This document shows, one piece after another, positions 25,760 through 33,948 of a DNA stretch of 64,000 nucleotides. The notes under the pieces were generated by a model. It saw nothing but the letters and a program-made list of their open reading frames with translations. It was not told the DNA's origin and made no database searches. The stretch covers positions 1-64,000 of the forward strand of contig JAJFUB010000150.1 of assembly GCA_021372615.1 (NCBI GenBank), in the 5' to 3' direction. How positions within the stretch are numbered: position 1 is the first letter of the stretch; the number at the start of each line of letters is the position of its first letter. Made by a program: the position numbers and the translations under genes. The DNA is from a bacterium. Its GTDB lineage: Bacteria; Armatimonadota; Zipacnadia; Zipacnadales; UBA11051.

Positions 25760-26038
25760 AACGGCATCCTCACCCCCAACCCTCTCCCTCGCCCGCGATA
25801 CGGCTGCGGGCTCCGGAGAGGGGAACCACGGGCGACCACATTGTGGCTACGCAGCCACGGAGCGACAACCAACCGCCCCTACCCATCTTCCTCGCCCGCG
25901 ATGCGGCTGCGGGCTCCGGAGAGGGGAACCACGGGCGACCACATTGTGGCTTCGCAGCCACAGAGCGACAAGCGACTGCCCCTCTCCGGAGCGGAACGAA
26001 GTGGAGCGAGGGAGAGGGGAAGGGGTGAGGACGCCGTT
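25760..26038. mobile_element. MITE-like element with terminal inverted repeats (copy 1)
   Basis: A non-coding stretch of about 280 bases that fills the gap between two genes. It starts with AACGGCATCCTCACCCCC and ends with the inverted form GGGGTGAGGACGCCGTT. Inside, an 81-base unit is present twice (25788-25868 and 25891-25971) with few differences. A second copy at 63723-63969 shares both ends, including about 60 nearly identical bases at the right end. No transposase is encoded, so it would have to be moved in trans. The following gene starts only 18 bases after it. Confidence 0.75.
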
Positions 26039-26055
26039 TGCCGTACGGGAGATAC

Positions 26056-28959
26056 ATGCGACTCAAGATCATCGCCTGTGGCGTACTGGAACCTGAACTG
26101 ACGCACCTCGCCGGGGAAGCCCCGCACGAGGTCGTGATCGAGCTGCTCGAGGCCGGACTACATGACCGGCCGGACCTGCTGCGCGAGCAGGCGCAGGCGG
26201 CCATTGACCGCACCGAAAGCGAGGGGGGCTTCGATGCCCTCGCGCTGGGCTACGGGCTGTGTGGGCGCGGCGTGGCCGGGCTCATCGCCCGCAGCATCCC
26301 TGTCGCCATTCCCCGGGCCCATGACTGCATGACGCTCTTCATGGGCTCGCGCGCCGCCTACCGCAAGCAGTTCGCCGCCGAGCCGGGCACGTTCTACATC
26401 ACGCCCGGCTGGTACGAGAACAAGGTGCGCCCGCTGGGGCATGACAAGGAGAAGCATTACGACAGCGGCTGCGACCTGACCGAGGACTCACGGTTCGCCG
26501 CTCTGGCGGACAAGTACGGCCCCGAGCGCGCCGCCTACATCATCCACTTCCACGATAGCTGGAAGCGCAACTACACCCGCGCCGCCTACATAGACACCGG
26601 CGCCCCCCACCCCGAGAAGTACGAAGCTTACGCCCGGCAGATGGCCGAGGACCTGGGCTGGCGCTATGAGCGCCTCTCGGGCGACCCGCACCTGCTGCGC
26701 AAGCTCGTCGATGGCGAATGGGACGAGGACGAGTTCCTGGTCCTCCAACCCGGCCAGCGCGCCACAGCCAGCGGCGACGATGGCGTGCTGGCAGCGATCA
26801 CCGCGGGGGCTGACCCCGTTCCGACCACTCCGCCCCATGATGACCACCAGACCGACGCCCGGAATGGGGTCTGTCCCCCCCAGGCACCCACACAGACGGG
26901 GACAGCCCCCAGCGCGGGAGCTTCCTCGCCAACTCCTCCCTCCGCTACCGGCCGCGATGGGGACAGTCCCCTGGTCGGCACGATAGGCCTGGGGATTGAC
27001 GCGGGGGGGACTTATACCGACTGTGTCCTGTATGACCTGGACCACCGCCGGGTCATCGCGAAGGCGAAGGCCATCACGACTCACCACAACCTGATGCTGG
27101 GGATTGACGAGGGATTGCAGGCGCTGACATTGCCTGACCCGGCGGCAGTTCGTGTCGTGGCGCTGTCCACGACGCTGGCGACCAACTCCATCGTCGAGGG
27201 CAAGGGCGGGCGGCCTGGCGCCATCATCATGTCGCCGCTGTCCGCGCCCGGTCAGGACATCAACTGGCGGCCCCTGCGGCACGTCGCCGGGGCCATGGAC
27301 ATCCGCGGGGATGAACTGGAGCCCCCCGACCGGGACGAGATCGCGCAGGCTGTCCGCGACCTGCTGACCGAGGGCGTGGATGCCTTCGCCGTCTCCGGGT
27401 ATGCCAGCGTCCGCAATCCGGGCCACGAGCTGCTGGTGCGCGAGGTCATTCGCGCCCACTGCTCCCTGCCCGTGATCTGCGGGCATGAGCTGTCCCAGCG
27501 CCTGGACTACCTCGCCCGCGCCAACACGGCCATCCTGAACGCCCGGCTGCTCAGCGTCATCGGCAAGCTGCTGGAGGCGGTCAAGCAGTCGCTGGCCGGT
27601 CTGGGCATCGCGGCGCCGGTCATGGTCGTGAAGGGCGATGGCTCGCTCATCAACGAGCAGACGGCGCGGGAGCGGCCGGTGGAGACCGTTCTGTCCGGCC
27701 CGGCGGCGAGCGTGTCCGGGGCCCGGCACCTCACGGACATCACCGAGGGCCTCGTCTTCGACATGGGCGGCACCACCACCGACAGCGCGGTGCTCAGCCA
27801 GGGGATGGCCCGCCTGCACCCCGAGGGCGCGCTCGTCGGCGGCTGGCGCACGAGCGTCGAGGCCGCGCAGATCAACACCATCGGCCTGGGCGGCGATAGC
27901 CACATCGCGTTCAATGCCGACCGGGACCTGCTCATCGGCCCGCGCCGCGTGCTGCCGGTCTGCTACCTGATGGCGCAGAACCCCCAACTGGTGCCCAGCC
28001 TGCGCCGCATTGACCCCCGCTTCATCACCAACCGCACCAGCTCACAGCCGCTGGAGTTCTTCCGCCTCGGCCGCGACCACGAAGACGCGCCCTTGCCCGA
28101 GCGCGATCTGCGGATGGTGGCCGCCCTGCAGGAGGGGCCGCTATCACGCGAGGACCTGGCGCGACGGCTGGGGCTCGTGGAGGCCTCGCTGCTGCGGACC
28201 GCCCACCTGGAGGACCTGGGCTTCGTCCAGCGCTCCTCGCTGACCCCCACCGACCTGCTGCACGTCACCGGCGAGTTCACGCACTGGGACGTGGCAGCCG
28301 CCCGGCTGGCCCTGGACATCTTCGCCGAGCTATACGGCGCCGACCCGGACGAGATCATCGAGCGCGCCCGGGACGAGATCGTCCGGCGACTGTGCCTGCA
28401 ACTGGTGCGCCACGTGGCCGACCGCGACCTCGGACCGGCAGGGGCGGGCGCCGGCCCTGGCATGGCCGAGTACCTGCTGGACCTGGCGCTGTCGGACAGT
28501 GCCACGGGCCCCCTGCAGTTGACGTTCACCTACAACGACACGATCGTGGCCCTGGGGGCGCCGGTGCATCCGTTCTTCCCCGAGGTCGCCCGCCGCCTCA
28601 ACGCCCGGCTCGTCATCCCCGAGCACGCCGAGGTCGCCAACGCCATCGGGGCGGTCGCCAGTGAGGTCGTCGTGCGCGAGAAGACCGTGGTGCGCCCCGG
28701 CGAGCTGTCGGCGTACGTGGTGCACTCCCGGCAGGGCAAGCGTGAATACGAGAAGCTGGAGACGGCGCTCGAGGCGGCCAAGCAGGAGGCGCGAGAGCTG
28801 GCCGTGGAGCGCGCCAGCCGCTCTGGCGCGGCGTCACCGAAGCTGCGGCTGGATGTGGATGAGCGGCGGGGCCTGCTGGCCGACGGCCAGGAGGAGCTGA
28901 TCGAGGTCGTCATCGAGGCCACGGCGTCGGGGCGGCCCCTGCTGGAGGTCGCGACGTAG
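26056..28959 (+). CDS. DUF1638 / hydantoinase A-oxoprolinase-like (ASKHA) fusion
   Basis: A 967-residue two-part protein. Residues about 1-240 are DUF1638 (LKIIACGVLEPEL, ALGYGLCGRGVAGL, IPRAHDCMTLFMG, ITPGWYENK), a family often found beside corrinoid methyltransferase genes. A proline- and threonine-rich linker (about 245-310) leads to a HyuA/oxoprolinase-type ASKHA domain with LGIDAGGTYTDCV, LSTTLATNSIVEGKGG and VFDMGGTTTD near residue 568. The late part lacks an obvious partner HyuB. A role in activating corrinoid proteins or in an ATP-dependent ring opening are both possible; neither is proven. ATG 26056 follows GGGAG. The linker DNA has repeat-like GGGGACAG motifs. Confidence 0.85.
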   Translation: MRLKIIACGVLEPELTHLAGEAPHEVVIELLEAGLHDRPDLLREQAQAAIDRTESEGGFDALALGYGLCGRGVAGLIARSIPVAIPRAHDCMTLFMGSRAAYRKQFAAEPGTFYITPGWYENKVRPLGHDKEKHYDSGCDLTEDSRFAALADKYGPERAAYIIHFHDSWKRNYTRAAYIDTGAPHPEKYEAYARQMAEDLGWRYERLSGDPHLLRKLVDGEWDEDEFLVLQPGQRATASGDDGVLAAITAGADPVPTTPPHDDHQTDARNGVCPPQAPTQTGTAPSAGASSPTPPSATGRDGDSPLVGTIGLGIDAGGTYTDCVLYDLDHRRVIAKAKAITTHHNLMLGIDEGLQALTLPDPAAVRVVALSTTLATNSIVEGKGGRPGAIIMSPLSAPGQDINWRPLRHVAGAMDIRGDELEPPDRDEIAQAVRDLLTEGVDAFAVSGYASVRNPGHELLVREVIRAHCSLPVICGHELSQRLDYLARANTAILNARLLSVIGKLLEAVKQSLAGLGIAAPVMVVKGDGSLINEQTARERPVETVLSGPAASVSGARHLTDITEGLVFDMGGTTTDSAVLSQGMARLHPEGALVGGWRTSVEAAQINTIGLGGDSHIAFNADRDLLIGPRRVLPVCYLMAQNPQLVPSLRRIDPRFITNRTSSQPLEFFRLGRDHEDAPLPERDLRMVAALQEGPLSREDLARRLGLVEASLLRTAHLEDLGFVQRSSLTPTDLLHVTGEFTHWDVAAARLALDIFAELYGADPDEIIERARDEIVRRLCLQLVRHVADRDLGPAGAGAGPGMAEYLLDLALSDSATGPLQLTFTYNDTIVALGAPVHPFFPEVARRLNARLVIPEHAEVANAIGAVASEVVVREKTVVRPGELSAYVVHSRQGKREYEKLETALEAAKQEARELAVERASRSGAASPKLRLDVDERRGLLADGQEELIEVVIEATASGRPLLEVAT

Positions 28960-29029
28960 GGGGGTGTTCTCCCTCCGGTCCAGGAGGGGCAGGGCGCAGT
29001 CAACACGTGTCCGGGGGTCTGCCAAGATC

Positions 29030-31912
29030 ATGCCCCATCGCCTGCTGTGTCCGTTGGCACTCCTTCTCCTGGCCGCGCCATGGGTCGCCGCGCGTCCGAC
29101 TGTCCTCGAAGACGGTGAGCGCTTCACCGTCACCGGCCAGGCCTACCGGGTCGTCTTCGCCCGCGCCAGCGCGGAGGTGTCGTACGAGCTGCGCGATGCG
29201 GCCGGGGCCTGGCAGCCCGTGGCCGCCACGCCCCGCGACACCGTCAGCGCCCTGAACGCCGACGGCGGACTGATGGAGGCCGGTCGCCAGCGCGCGACAT
29301 GGGAGACGACCACGGGTGCCGACTATGTGGCCGTCAGCCGTCGGACGCGCCTCGGCCTCACCGGCCGGCTTACCGTCCAGACGGAGTACCTTTGCAGCGA
29401 TGGCGGCGTGCTGGTCGGCTATCGCGTCCAGGGCGCCCCTGCTGCGGGCACGTACTGGTCGCCGCCCCGATTTGGCCTGCGCCCGGCGGATTGGGACAGC
29501 TATGCCTTCTACGGCCCCGACGGTCGGCGCCATGCCGGGCCCCTGGCGGCCCTACAGCCGCTCCCGGCCTATGCGGGTGTGTCGCCGTGGGGCGCGCAGG
29601 GCGACACGGTGCCCCGGCTCGATCCCCGCCACCCGCTGCTGATGATCCGCTCGGCGGCGCGCCCCCAGGGCCTCGGTGTGGTGTACGTGGACTACGACGG
29701 CGCCTGGCAGGGGGCCAGCGGCTTCATCCAGCGGCATACGCCAACGGCGCTCTTCTTCTACTCGGGCATGTCCCCGGCGACCGATGACCGCGTGCGCTGG
29801 GCGTGGCTGGCGCCGTTCGCCGCCCTGGACGCGCCGGCCGAGGCAGCTCACGTCGAGGCACTGCTGCGTCAGGGCGAGGCCCTCGTGAAGTCCTACACAC
29901 CCCCGACAACGACGATACCCGAGGACTGGCTCAAGCCCGTTCCCGACTTCCCGACCGCGCTGCGGCGTACCGCCCCCGTGTCGGACATCCGCGAGGCCGC
30001 CGTCTACACGATCAACGAGTCCATCACCTCAGCCGAGGGGATCGAGCTGGCGCGCAAGGCGGGCTCAGATGTCCTGATCCGGGCCTGGTTCAAGTGGGGC
30101 GGGGCTCCCAAGGTGAGCCAGTGGCAGGACCTGCCGACTCAGGCCCACGCCCTCGGCGCCCTGTTCGGCGGGGGCATCACCTGCAGCGCCCTGTATGACA
30201 CGGAGAATGGCCTGACGCCCGAGGAGATAGCCGACATGGCGACCCGCGGGCCTGACGGGCAGTTCGTGGACGCCTGGGACACCCCCGGCCTGCGCCATGG
30301 GTCACTGTCGAGCCCTGCCTATCTCGACTACCTGTTCCGCTGGTGCCGCGAGCAGATGGACGCCGGGGCTGATTATCTGTTCATGGACGAGACCACCGCG
30401 GCACTCAGCGAGCGGGAGGGCTATGACGACCACTCGCTACGCGACTTACGCGCCTACCTGCTGCACGACTGCGCGCAGACGCAGGGCTGGAAGCCTGATG
30501 ACCCACGCTGGCGGGACACGTGGGGAGTGCCACTGGACAACCGCCAGGTCTGCCCCGATGGCACCATGGCTTCCTTCGACTACCGGGGCTACCTGCGCGC
30601 GCTGGGCATTGTCGAGAAGCCCAACCAGGAGCGGAACAAGCTGACGCTCCTGTGGCGGCAGTTCCGCAGCTTCCGGGACGACCGCGCCTGGAAGGCGCTG
30701 ACCGACCGGATGCGCGAGTACGCCCGGGCGCAGGGCCGCCGGCTGCTCATCAGCGGCAACGGCCTGGTCAAGTACGTGGACTTGCAGGTACTGGGGGTCT
30801 GGGGCAACTGGCGGGTGCGGGACGGCCATGTGGACCTGTCGGAGAGCCTCATGCCCCACTGGCGGAGCCTGGTGGAGCGGGGCGTAGCGGCGGCCGGGAA
30901 GCCGGTGCCGGTGGTGCTGTTCCATGACTGGGGCTTCGGCGAGCCCCCCTTCCCCTGGCTGGCCGTGCCGCCGCCGGACCGCGAACTGTGGATGCGCACG
31001 CGCGGGGCCGAGATCTACGCCGCCGGGGGCTTCTTCGCCTTCCCGGTGCTCGGTCCGTTCCACTGCAATGCCGCCGAGGACGGCACGCTGGGCTGCATCG
31101 CCTCGCAGGCTGCCTTCTACCAGGCCCACCGCGACCTGTACCTCCAGGGCCGCTACCTGGGCTGCGAGCGGTTGACCTCGGACACCGACCGCCTCAGCCT
31201 CGCCGCCTGGTGGCACCCGGAACGCCAGGCCCTGCTGGTGCATGTCATCAACCGTGCGGCCGAGGGCGCGGCGCTGACGCCGCGCCAGGTCATCACCATC
31301 CGCTTGCCGCTCACTGTCGCGCCCACCACGGCCACGGTCATCTCCCCCGACGCGCCCGGTGAGACCCCGGCACGGTGCCGCCTCGCGGGCAAGGCCCTGG
31401 AGCTGACGCTGCCCGTGCTGCAGGCCTATGATGTCGCCATCCTGCAGTATGGGGCAGAGCCGGACCTGACGGCTCTCGCCGACCCGATCTACGCGCGCCC
31501 GACGCCGCGGTGGGGTCGCCCCGAGCGCAGTGAGTTCCGAGTGGGCCCGGGGGGCGCAGTCGGGAATGTCTCCGACCTGGTGTCCTACCTGCAGGGGCTG
31601 CTGCACACGGAGTTGCGCAACCCGCCCACGTTCCTGGTCCGCGCGGAAGCGCCAGGGAAGCTGGAGGTGCATGTCCGCGCCGTGGCGGCTGCCGGGGCGC
31701 GGCTGGAGTACCGGGTGGACGGCGTGATGGTCCAGACGGTGGACCTGCCCGACCTGGACGGCAAGAACGACGGCGGCGTGCTGGAATACAACCGGACGGT
31801 GTCGTTCGACATCCCGGCGGGGGAGCACAAGCTCACCGTGGACAATGTGGGGGGCGACTGGGCCGTGATTGACTGGTACGGCTTCCGGGGCAAGCTCCTG
31901 GAGGCCCGTTAG
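29030..31912 (+). CDS. large secreted protein, glycosidase-like, function unknown
   Basis: A 960-residue exported protein (signal peptide LLCPLALLLLAAPWVAARP) that I cannot place in a named family. The first 300 residues look like a beta-rich domain, the central part like a TIM barrel (GADYLFMDETTAALSERE offers acidic residues; RRLLISGNGLVKYVD; PVVLFHDWGFG), and the last 130 residues like a beta-sandwich ending in DWYGFRG. The build resembles carbohydrate-active enzymes of the window. ATG 29030 lies 70 bases after the upstream stop; no strong ribosome site is seen. Its stop TAG overlaps the GTG start of yraN by one base. Confidence 0.7.
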   Translation: MPHRLLCPLALLLLAAPWVAARPTVLEDGERFTVTGQAYRVVFARASAEVSYELRDAAGAWQPVAATPRDTVSALNADGGLMEAGRQRATWETTTGADYVAVSRRTRLGLTGRLTVQTEYLCSDGGVLVGYRVQGAPAAGTYWSPPRFGLRPADWDSYAFYGPDGRRHAGPLAALQPLPAYAGVSPWGAQGDTVPRLDPRHPLLMIRSAARPQGLGVVYVDYDGAWQGASGFIQRHTPTALFFYSGMSPATDDRVRWAWLAPFAALDAPAEAAHVEALLRQGEALVKSYTPPTTTIPEDWLKPVPDFPTALRRTAPVSDIREAAVYTINESITSAEGIELARKAGSDVLIRAWFKWGGAPKVSQWQDLPTQAHALGALFGGGITCSALYDTENGLTPEEIADMATRGPDGQFVDAWDTPGLRHGSLSSPAYLDYLFRWCREQMDAGADYLFMDETTAALSEREGYDDHSLRDLRAYLLHDCAQTQGWKPDDPRWRDTWGVPLDNRQVCPDGTMASFDYRGYLRALGIVEKPNQERNKLTLLWRQFRSFRDDRAWKALTDRMREYARAQGRRLLISGNGLVKYVDLQVLGVWGNWRVRDGHVDLSESLMPHWRSLVERGVAAAGKPVPVVLFHDWGFGEPPFPWLAVPPPDRELWMRTRGAEIYAAGGFFAFPVLGPFHCNAAEDGTLGCIASQAAFYQAHRDLYLQGRYLGCERLTSDTDRLSLAAWWHPERQALLVHVINRAAEGAALTPRQVITIRLPLTVAPTTATVISPDAPGETPARCRLAGKALELTLPVLQAYDVAILQYGAEPDLTALADPIYARPTPRWGRPERSEFRVGPGGAVGNVSDLVSYLQGLLHTELRNPPTFLVRAEAPGKLEVHVRAVAAAGARLEYRVDGVMVQTVDLPDLDGKNDGGVLEYNRTVSFDIPAGEHKLTVDNVGGDWAVIDWYGFRGKLLEAR

Positions 31913-32367
31913 TGCCGCCCCCGAGGCTGCAAGAGCACTGGCTGACGCGCGCGTGGAGGGCCTTCGACCTGTGGTTCTTCGGGCCGTCCGCAGAGTCTGT
32001 CACCCGCACGCGTGGTCAGGAAGCCGAGGACCTCGCGGCCCGCTACCTGCAGGCCAAGGGCTACAGCGTCCTGGAGCGCAACTGGAAATGGCACCGGGGG
32101 GAGCTGGACCTGGTCTGCCTGCACGGGGAGTGCGTGGTCGTGGTCGAGGTGAAGTCCTCGCGGGCCGACGAGGCCTACCATGCGGCGGACCGCGTCGGGC
32201 CGACCAAGCGCCGCCAGCTCTGCAGGCTGACCGAGCACTTCCTCAAGCAGCGGCGCTGGCTGGGCCGTCCGGTGCGGATAGATGTGGTCGAGGTGACGTT
32301 CGACAAGGACGGGCAGCCGACCATCCGCCACCTGGAGGCGGCCGTGACCGAGGCACGGCGGCGCTGA
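31912..32367 (+). CDS. yraN: YraN/UPF0102-family predicted endonuclease
   Basis: A 151-residue protein of the YraN family with a PD-(D/E)xK nuclease-like core: TRGQEAEDLAARYLQAKGY, then RGELDLVCLHGECVVVVEVK, carrying the Glu-Asp and Glu-x-Lys residues, then KRRQLCRLTEHFL. Its job in DNA processing is predicted from fold only. The start GTG 31912 uses the last base of the preceding TAG, so it is probably read by reinitiation. A 30-residue N-terminal extension before the conserved TRGQEAE is unusual but in frame. Nothing in the neighbours explains the link to the secreted protein. Confidence 0.87.
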   Translation: MPPPRLQEHWLTRAWRAFDLWFFGPSAESVTRTRGQEAEDLAARYLQAKGYSVLERNWKWHRGELDLVCLHGECVVVVEVKSSRADEAYHAADRVGPTKRRQLCRLTEHFLKQRRWLGRPVRIDVVEVTFDKDGQPTIRHLEAAVTEARRR

Positions 32368-32418
32368 GGCCGCGAGCCTCGGGGGAACGGGCCGATGGGC
32401 CCCAAGGGCAGAGCGGAA

Positions 32419-32471
32419 TAGTGCGGGCTTCCAGCCCGCCCATGGCCAGCGCGGGCTGGAAGCCCGCACTA
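32419..32471. repeat. REP-like palindromic repeat, class B
   Basis: TAGTGCGGGCTTCCAGCCCGC is followed, after a short spacer, by its inverted form GCGGGCTGGAAGCCCGCACTA. Single arms of the same type appear twice at 38634-38687 and a related form at 61446-61505. Confidence 0.82.
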
Positions 32472-32521
32472 CCTCCCTTGTCGGTCTGACAGCAGCCCCC
32501 CATGCGCCCCGGGCCGGTGCC

Positions 32522-32550
32522 TTGACAGGGGCGGCGCAGCAATCTACACT
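32522..32550 (+). promoter_or_regulatory. promoter of leuC
   Basis: Consensus TTGACA (32522-32527), a 17-base spacer and TACACT (32545-32550). It predicts a leader of about 120 bases before the leuC ATG. Confidence 0.78.
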
Positions 32551-32560
32551 CTCCTCAAGC

Positions 32561-32616
32561 GGGCTCCCCCCAAGAGGGAGCCCTTGTTCGCCTATTGCGG
32601 GCGTGAGGACACGCCC
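32561..32616 (+). promoter_or_regulatory. structured leuC leader
   Basis: Two hairpins in the predicted leader: an 8-bp stem (GGGCTCCC with GGGAGCCC, 32561-32583) followed by TTGTT, and a 7-bp stem with AGGA tetraloop (32599-32616). The first could act as an attenuator. No T-box consensus and no leucine-rich leader peptide were found, so the signal is unknown. Confidence 0.4.
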
Positions 32617-32677
32617 GTCCACGCGGGATGTGGCCTCTCCACCCCGGAGCCATGTGCCGTCCATACGAGGTGCCTCC

Positions 32678-33931
32678 ATGACCATCACCGAGAAACTGCT
32701 GGCCCGTGCCGCCGGACTGGACGCCTGCAAACCGGGCGACTTTGTCACCTGCAAGCTGGACCTGGTGCTCGCTAACGACATCACCGCCCCCATCGCCATT
32801 GACCAGTTCTTCGAGATCGGGGCCACCGAGGTCTTCGACCGCGACAAGATCGCGCTGGTGGCCGACCATTCGACCCCGACCAAGGACATCAAGGCCGCGC
32901 AGCTGGTCAAGAAGATGCGCGACTTCTCGCGCCAGATGGGCCTGACGAACTTCTACGAGGGCTGCCATGGCGGGATCGAGCACATCATCCTGCCGGACTT
33001 CGGGCTGGTGCTGCCCGGCGATGTCGTCATCGGCGCGGACAGCCACACCTGCACGTACGGGGCGCTGGGGGCCTTCTCGACGGGCGTGGGCTCCACCGAC
33101 GCCGGCGCTGCCATGGCTACCGGCGAGATCTGGTTCCGCGTGCCCGAGAGCATGCGCTTCTCCTTCTCCGGCCCCAAGAACAAGTGGGTCACGGGCAAGG
33201 ACCTGATCCTGTACACGATCGGCCAGATCGGCGTGGACGGCGCGCGCTACCGGGCGATGGAGTTCGTGGGCGATACCATCGAGGCGCTGCCGATGCATGA
33301 GCGCTTCACGATCTGCAACATGGCCATCGAGGCCGGGGGCAAGTCCGGGATCATTGCCCCGGACACGACCACGGAGGCCTGGGTGGCACCGCGCGCGAAG
33401 CGCCCGTATACCATGATGGCCAGCGACCCCGACGCGGAGTATGTCGAGACGTTCGACTGGCAGACCCCCGACATCGAGCCGCAGGTGAGCTTCCCGCACC
33501 TGCCCGAGAACGCCCGGGGCCTGTCGGAGGTCGGGGAGGTCAAGATAGACCAGGCGGTCGTCGGGGCCTGCACCAACGGGCGGCTGGAGGATCTGCGCCT
33601 GGCGGCCGAGGTGCTCCAGGGGCGGCAGGTGGACCCGAACGTGCGCTGCATCATCATCCCGGGCAGCCAGGAGATCCACCTGCAGGCCACGCGCGAGGGC
33701 CTGGTGGAGCTGTTCCTGGAGGCCGGCTGCGTGTTCAGCCCGCCGACGTGCGGCCCGTGCCTGGGCGGCCACATGGGCATCCTGGCCGAGGGCGAGCGCG
33801 CCATCGCCACCACCAACCGGAACTTCGTGGGCCGGATGGGTCACCCGGCCAGTGAGGTGTACCTGGCGAATCCGGCCGTGACGGCCGCCAGCGCCATCCT
33901 GGGGCGGATCGGCGGGCCGGAGGAGTTGTAG
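32678..33931 (+). CDS. leuC: 3-isopropylmalate dehydratase large subunit (LeuC/HacA type)
   Basis: The 417-residue catalytic subunit that, with LeuD, isomerises 2-isopropylmalate to 3-isopropylmalate in leucine synthesis. The short archaeal/HacA-like form is indicated by length and by the pattern VIGADSHTCTYGALGAF. Cluster cysteines for the [4Fe-4S] centre are seen in ADSHTCT, GACTNGR (about 297) and PPTCGPCLGGH (about 358). The ATG 32678 follows ACGAGGTG. LeuD lies just downstream but is preceded by an inserted AbrB-like segment. A related homoaconitase activity cannot be excluded on sequence alone. Confidence 0.95.
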   Translation: MTITEKLLARAAGLDACKPGDFVTCKLDLVLANDITAPIAIDQFFEIGATEVFDRDKIALVADHSTPTKDIKAAQLVKKMRDFSRQMGLTNFYEGCHGGIEHIILPDFGLVLPGDVVIGADSHTCTYGALGAFSTGVGSTDAGAAMATGEIWFRVPESMRFSFSGPKNKWVTGKDLILYTIGQIGVDGARYRAMEFVGDTIEALPMHERFTICNMAIEAGGKSGIIAPDTTTEAWVAPRAKRPYTMMASDPDAEYVETFDWQTPDIEPQVSFPHLPENARGLSEVGEVKIDQAVVGACTNGRLEDLRLAAEVLQGRQVDPNVRCIIIPGSQEIHLQATREGLVELFLEAGCVFSPPTCGPCLGGHMGILAEGERAIATTNRNFVGRMGHPASEVYLANPAVTAASAILGRIGGPEEL

Positions 33932-33948
33932 GGGAGAAGCGAACTGCA

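Noticed and set aside
25788-25971. Possible CRISPR-like direct repeats
   Set aside because: Only two copies of an 81-base unit inside a palindromic element; no short regular repeats with unique spacers and no cas genes.
26488-27987. 499-residue minus-strand frame opposite the DUF1638-HyuA gene
   Set aside because: Low-complexity Gly/Val/Asp/Gln translation and no start context.
32551-32677. T-box riboswitch before leuC
   Set aside because: Hairpins are present but I find no T-box consensus (AGGGTGGNACC) and no terminator/antiterminator pair.
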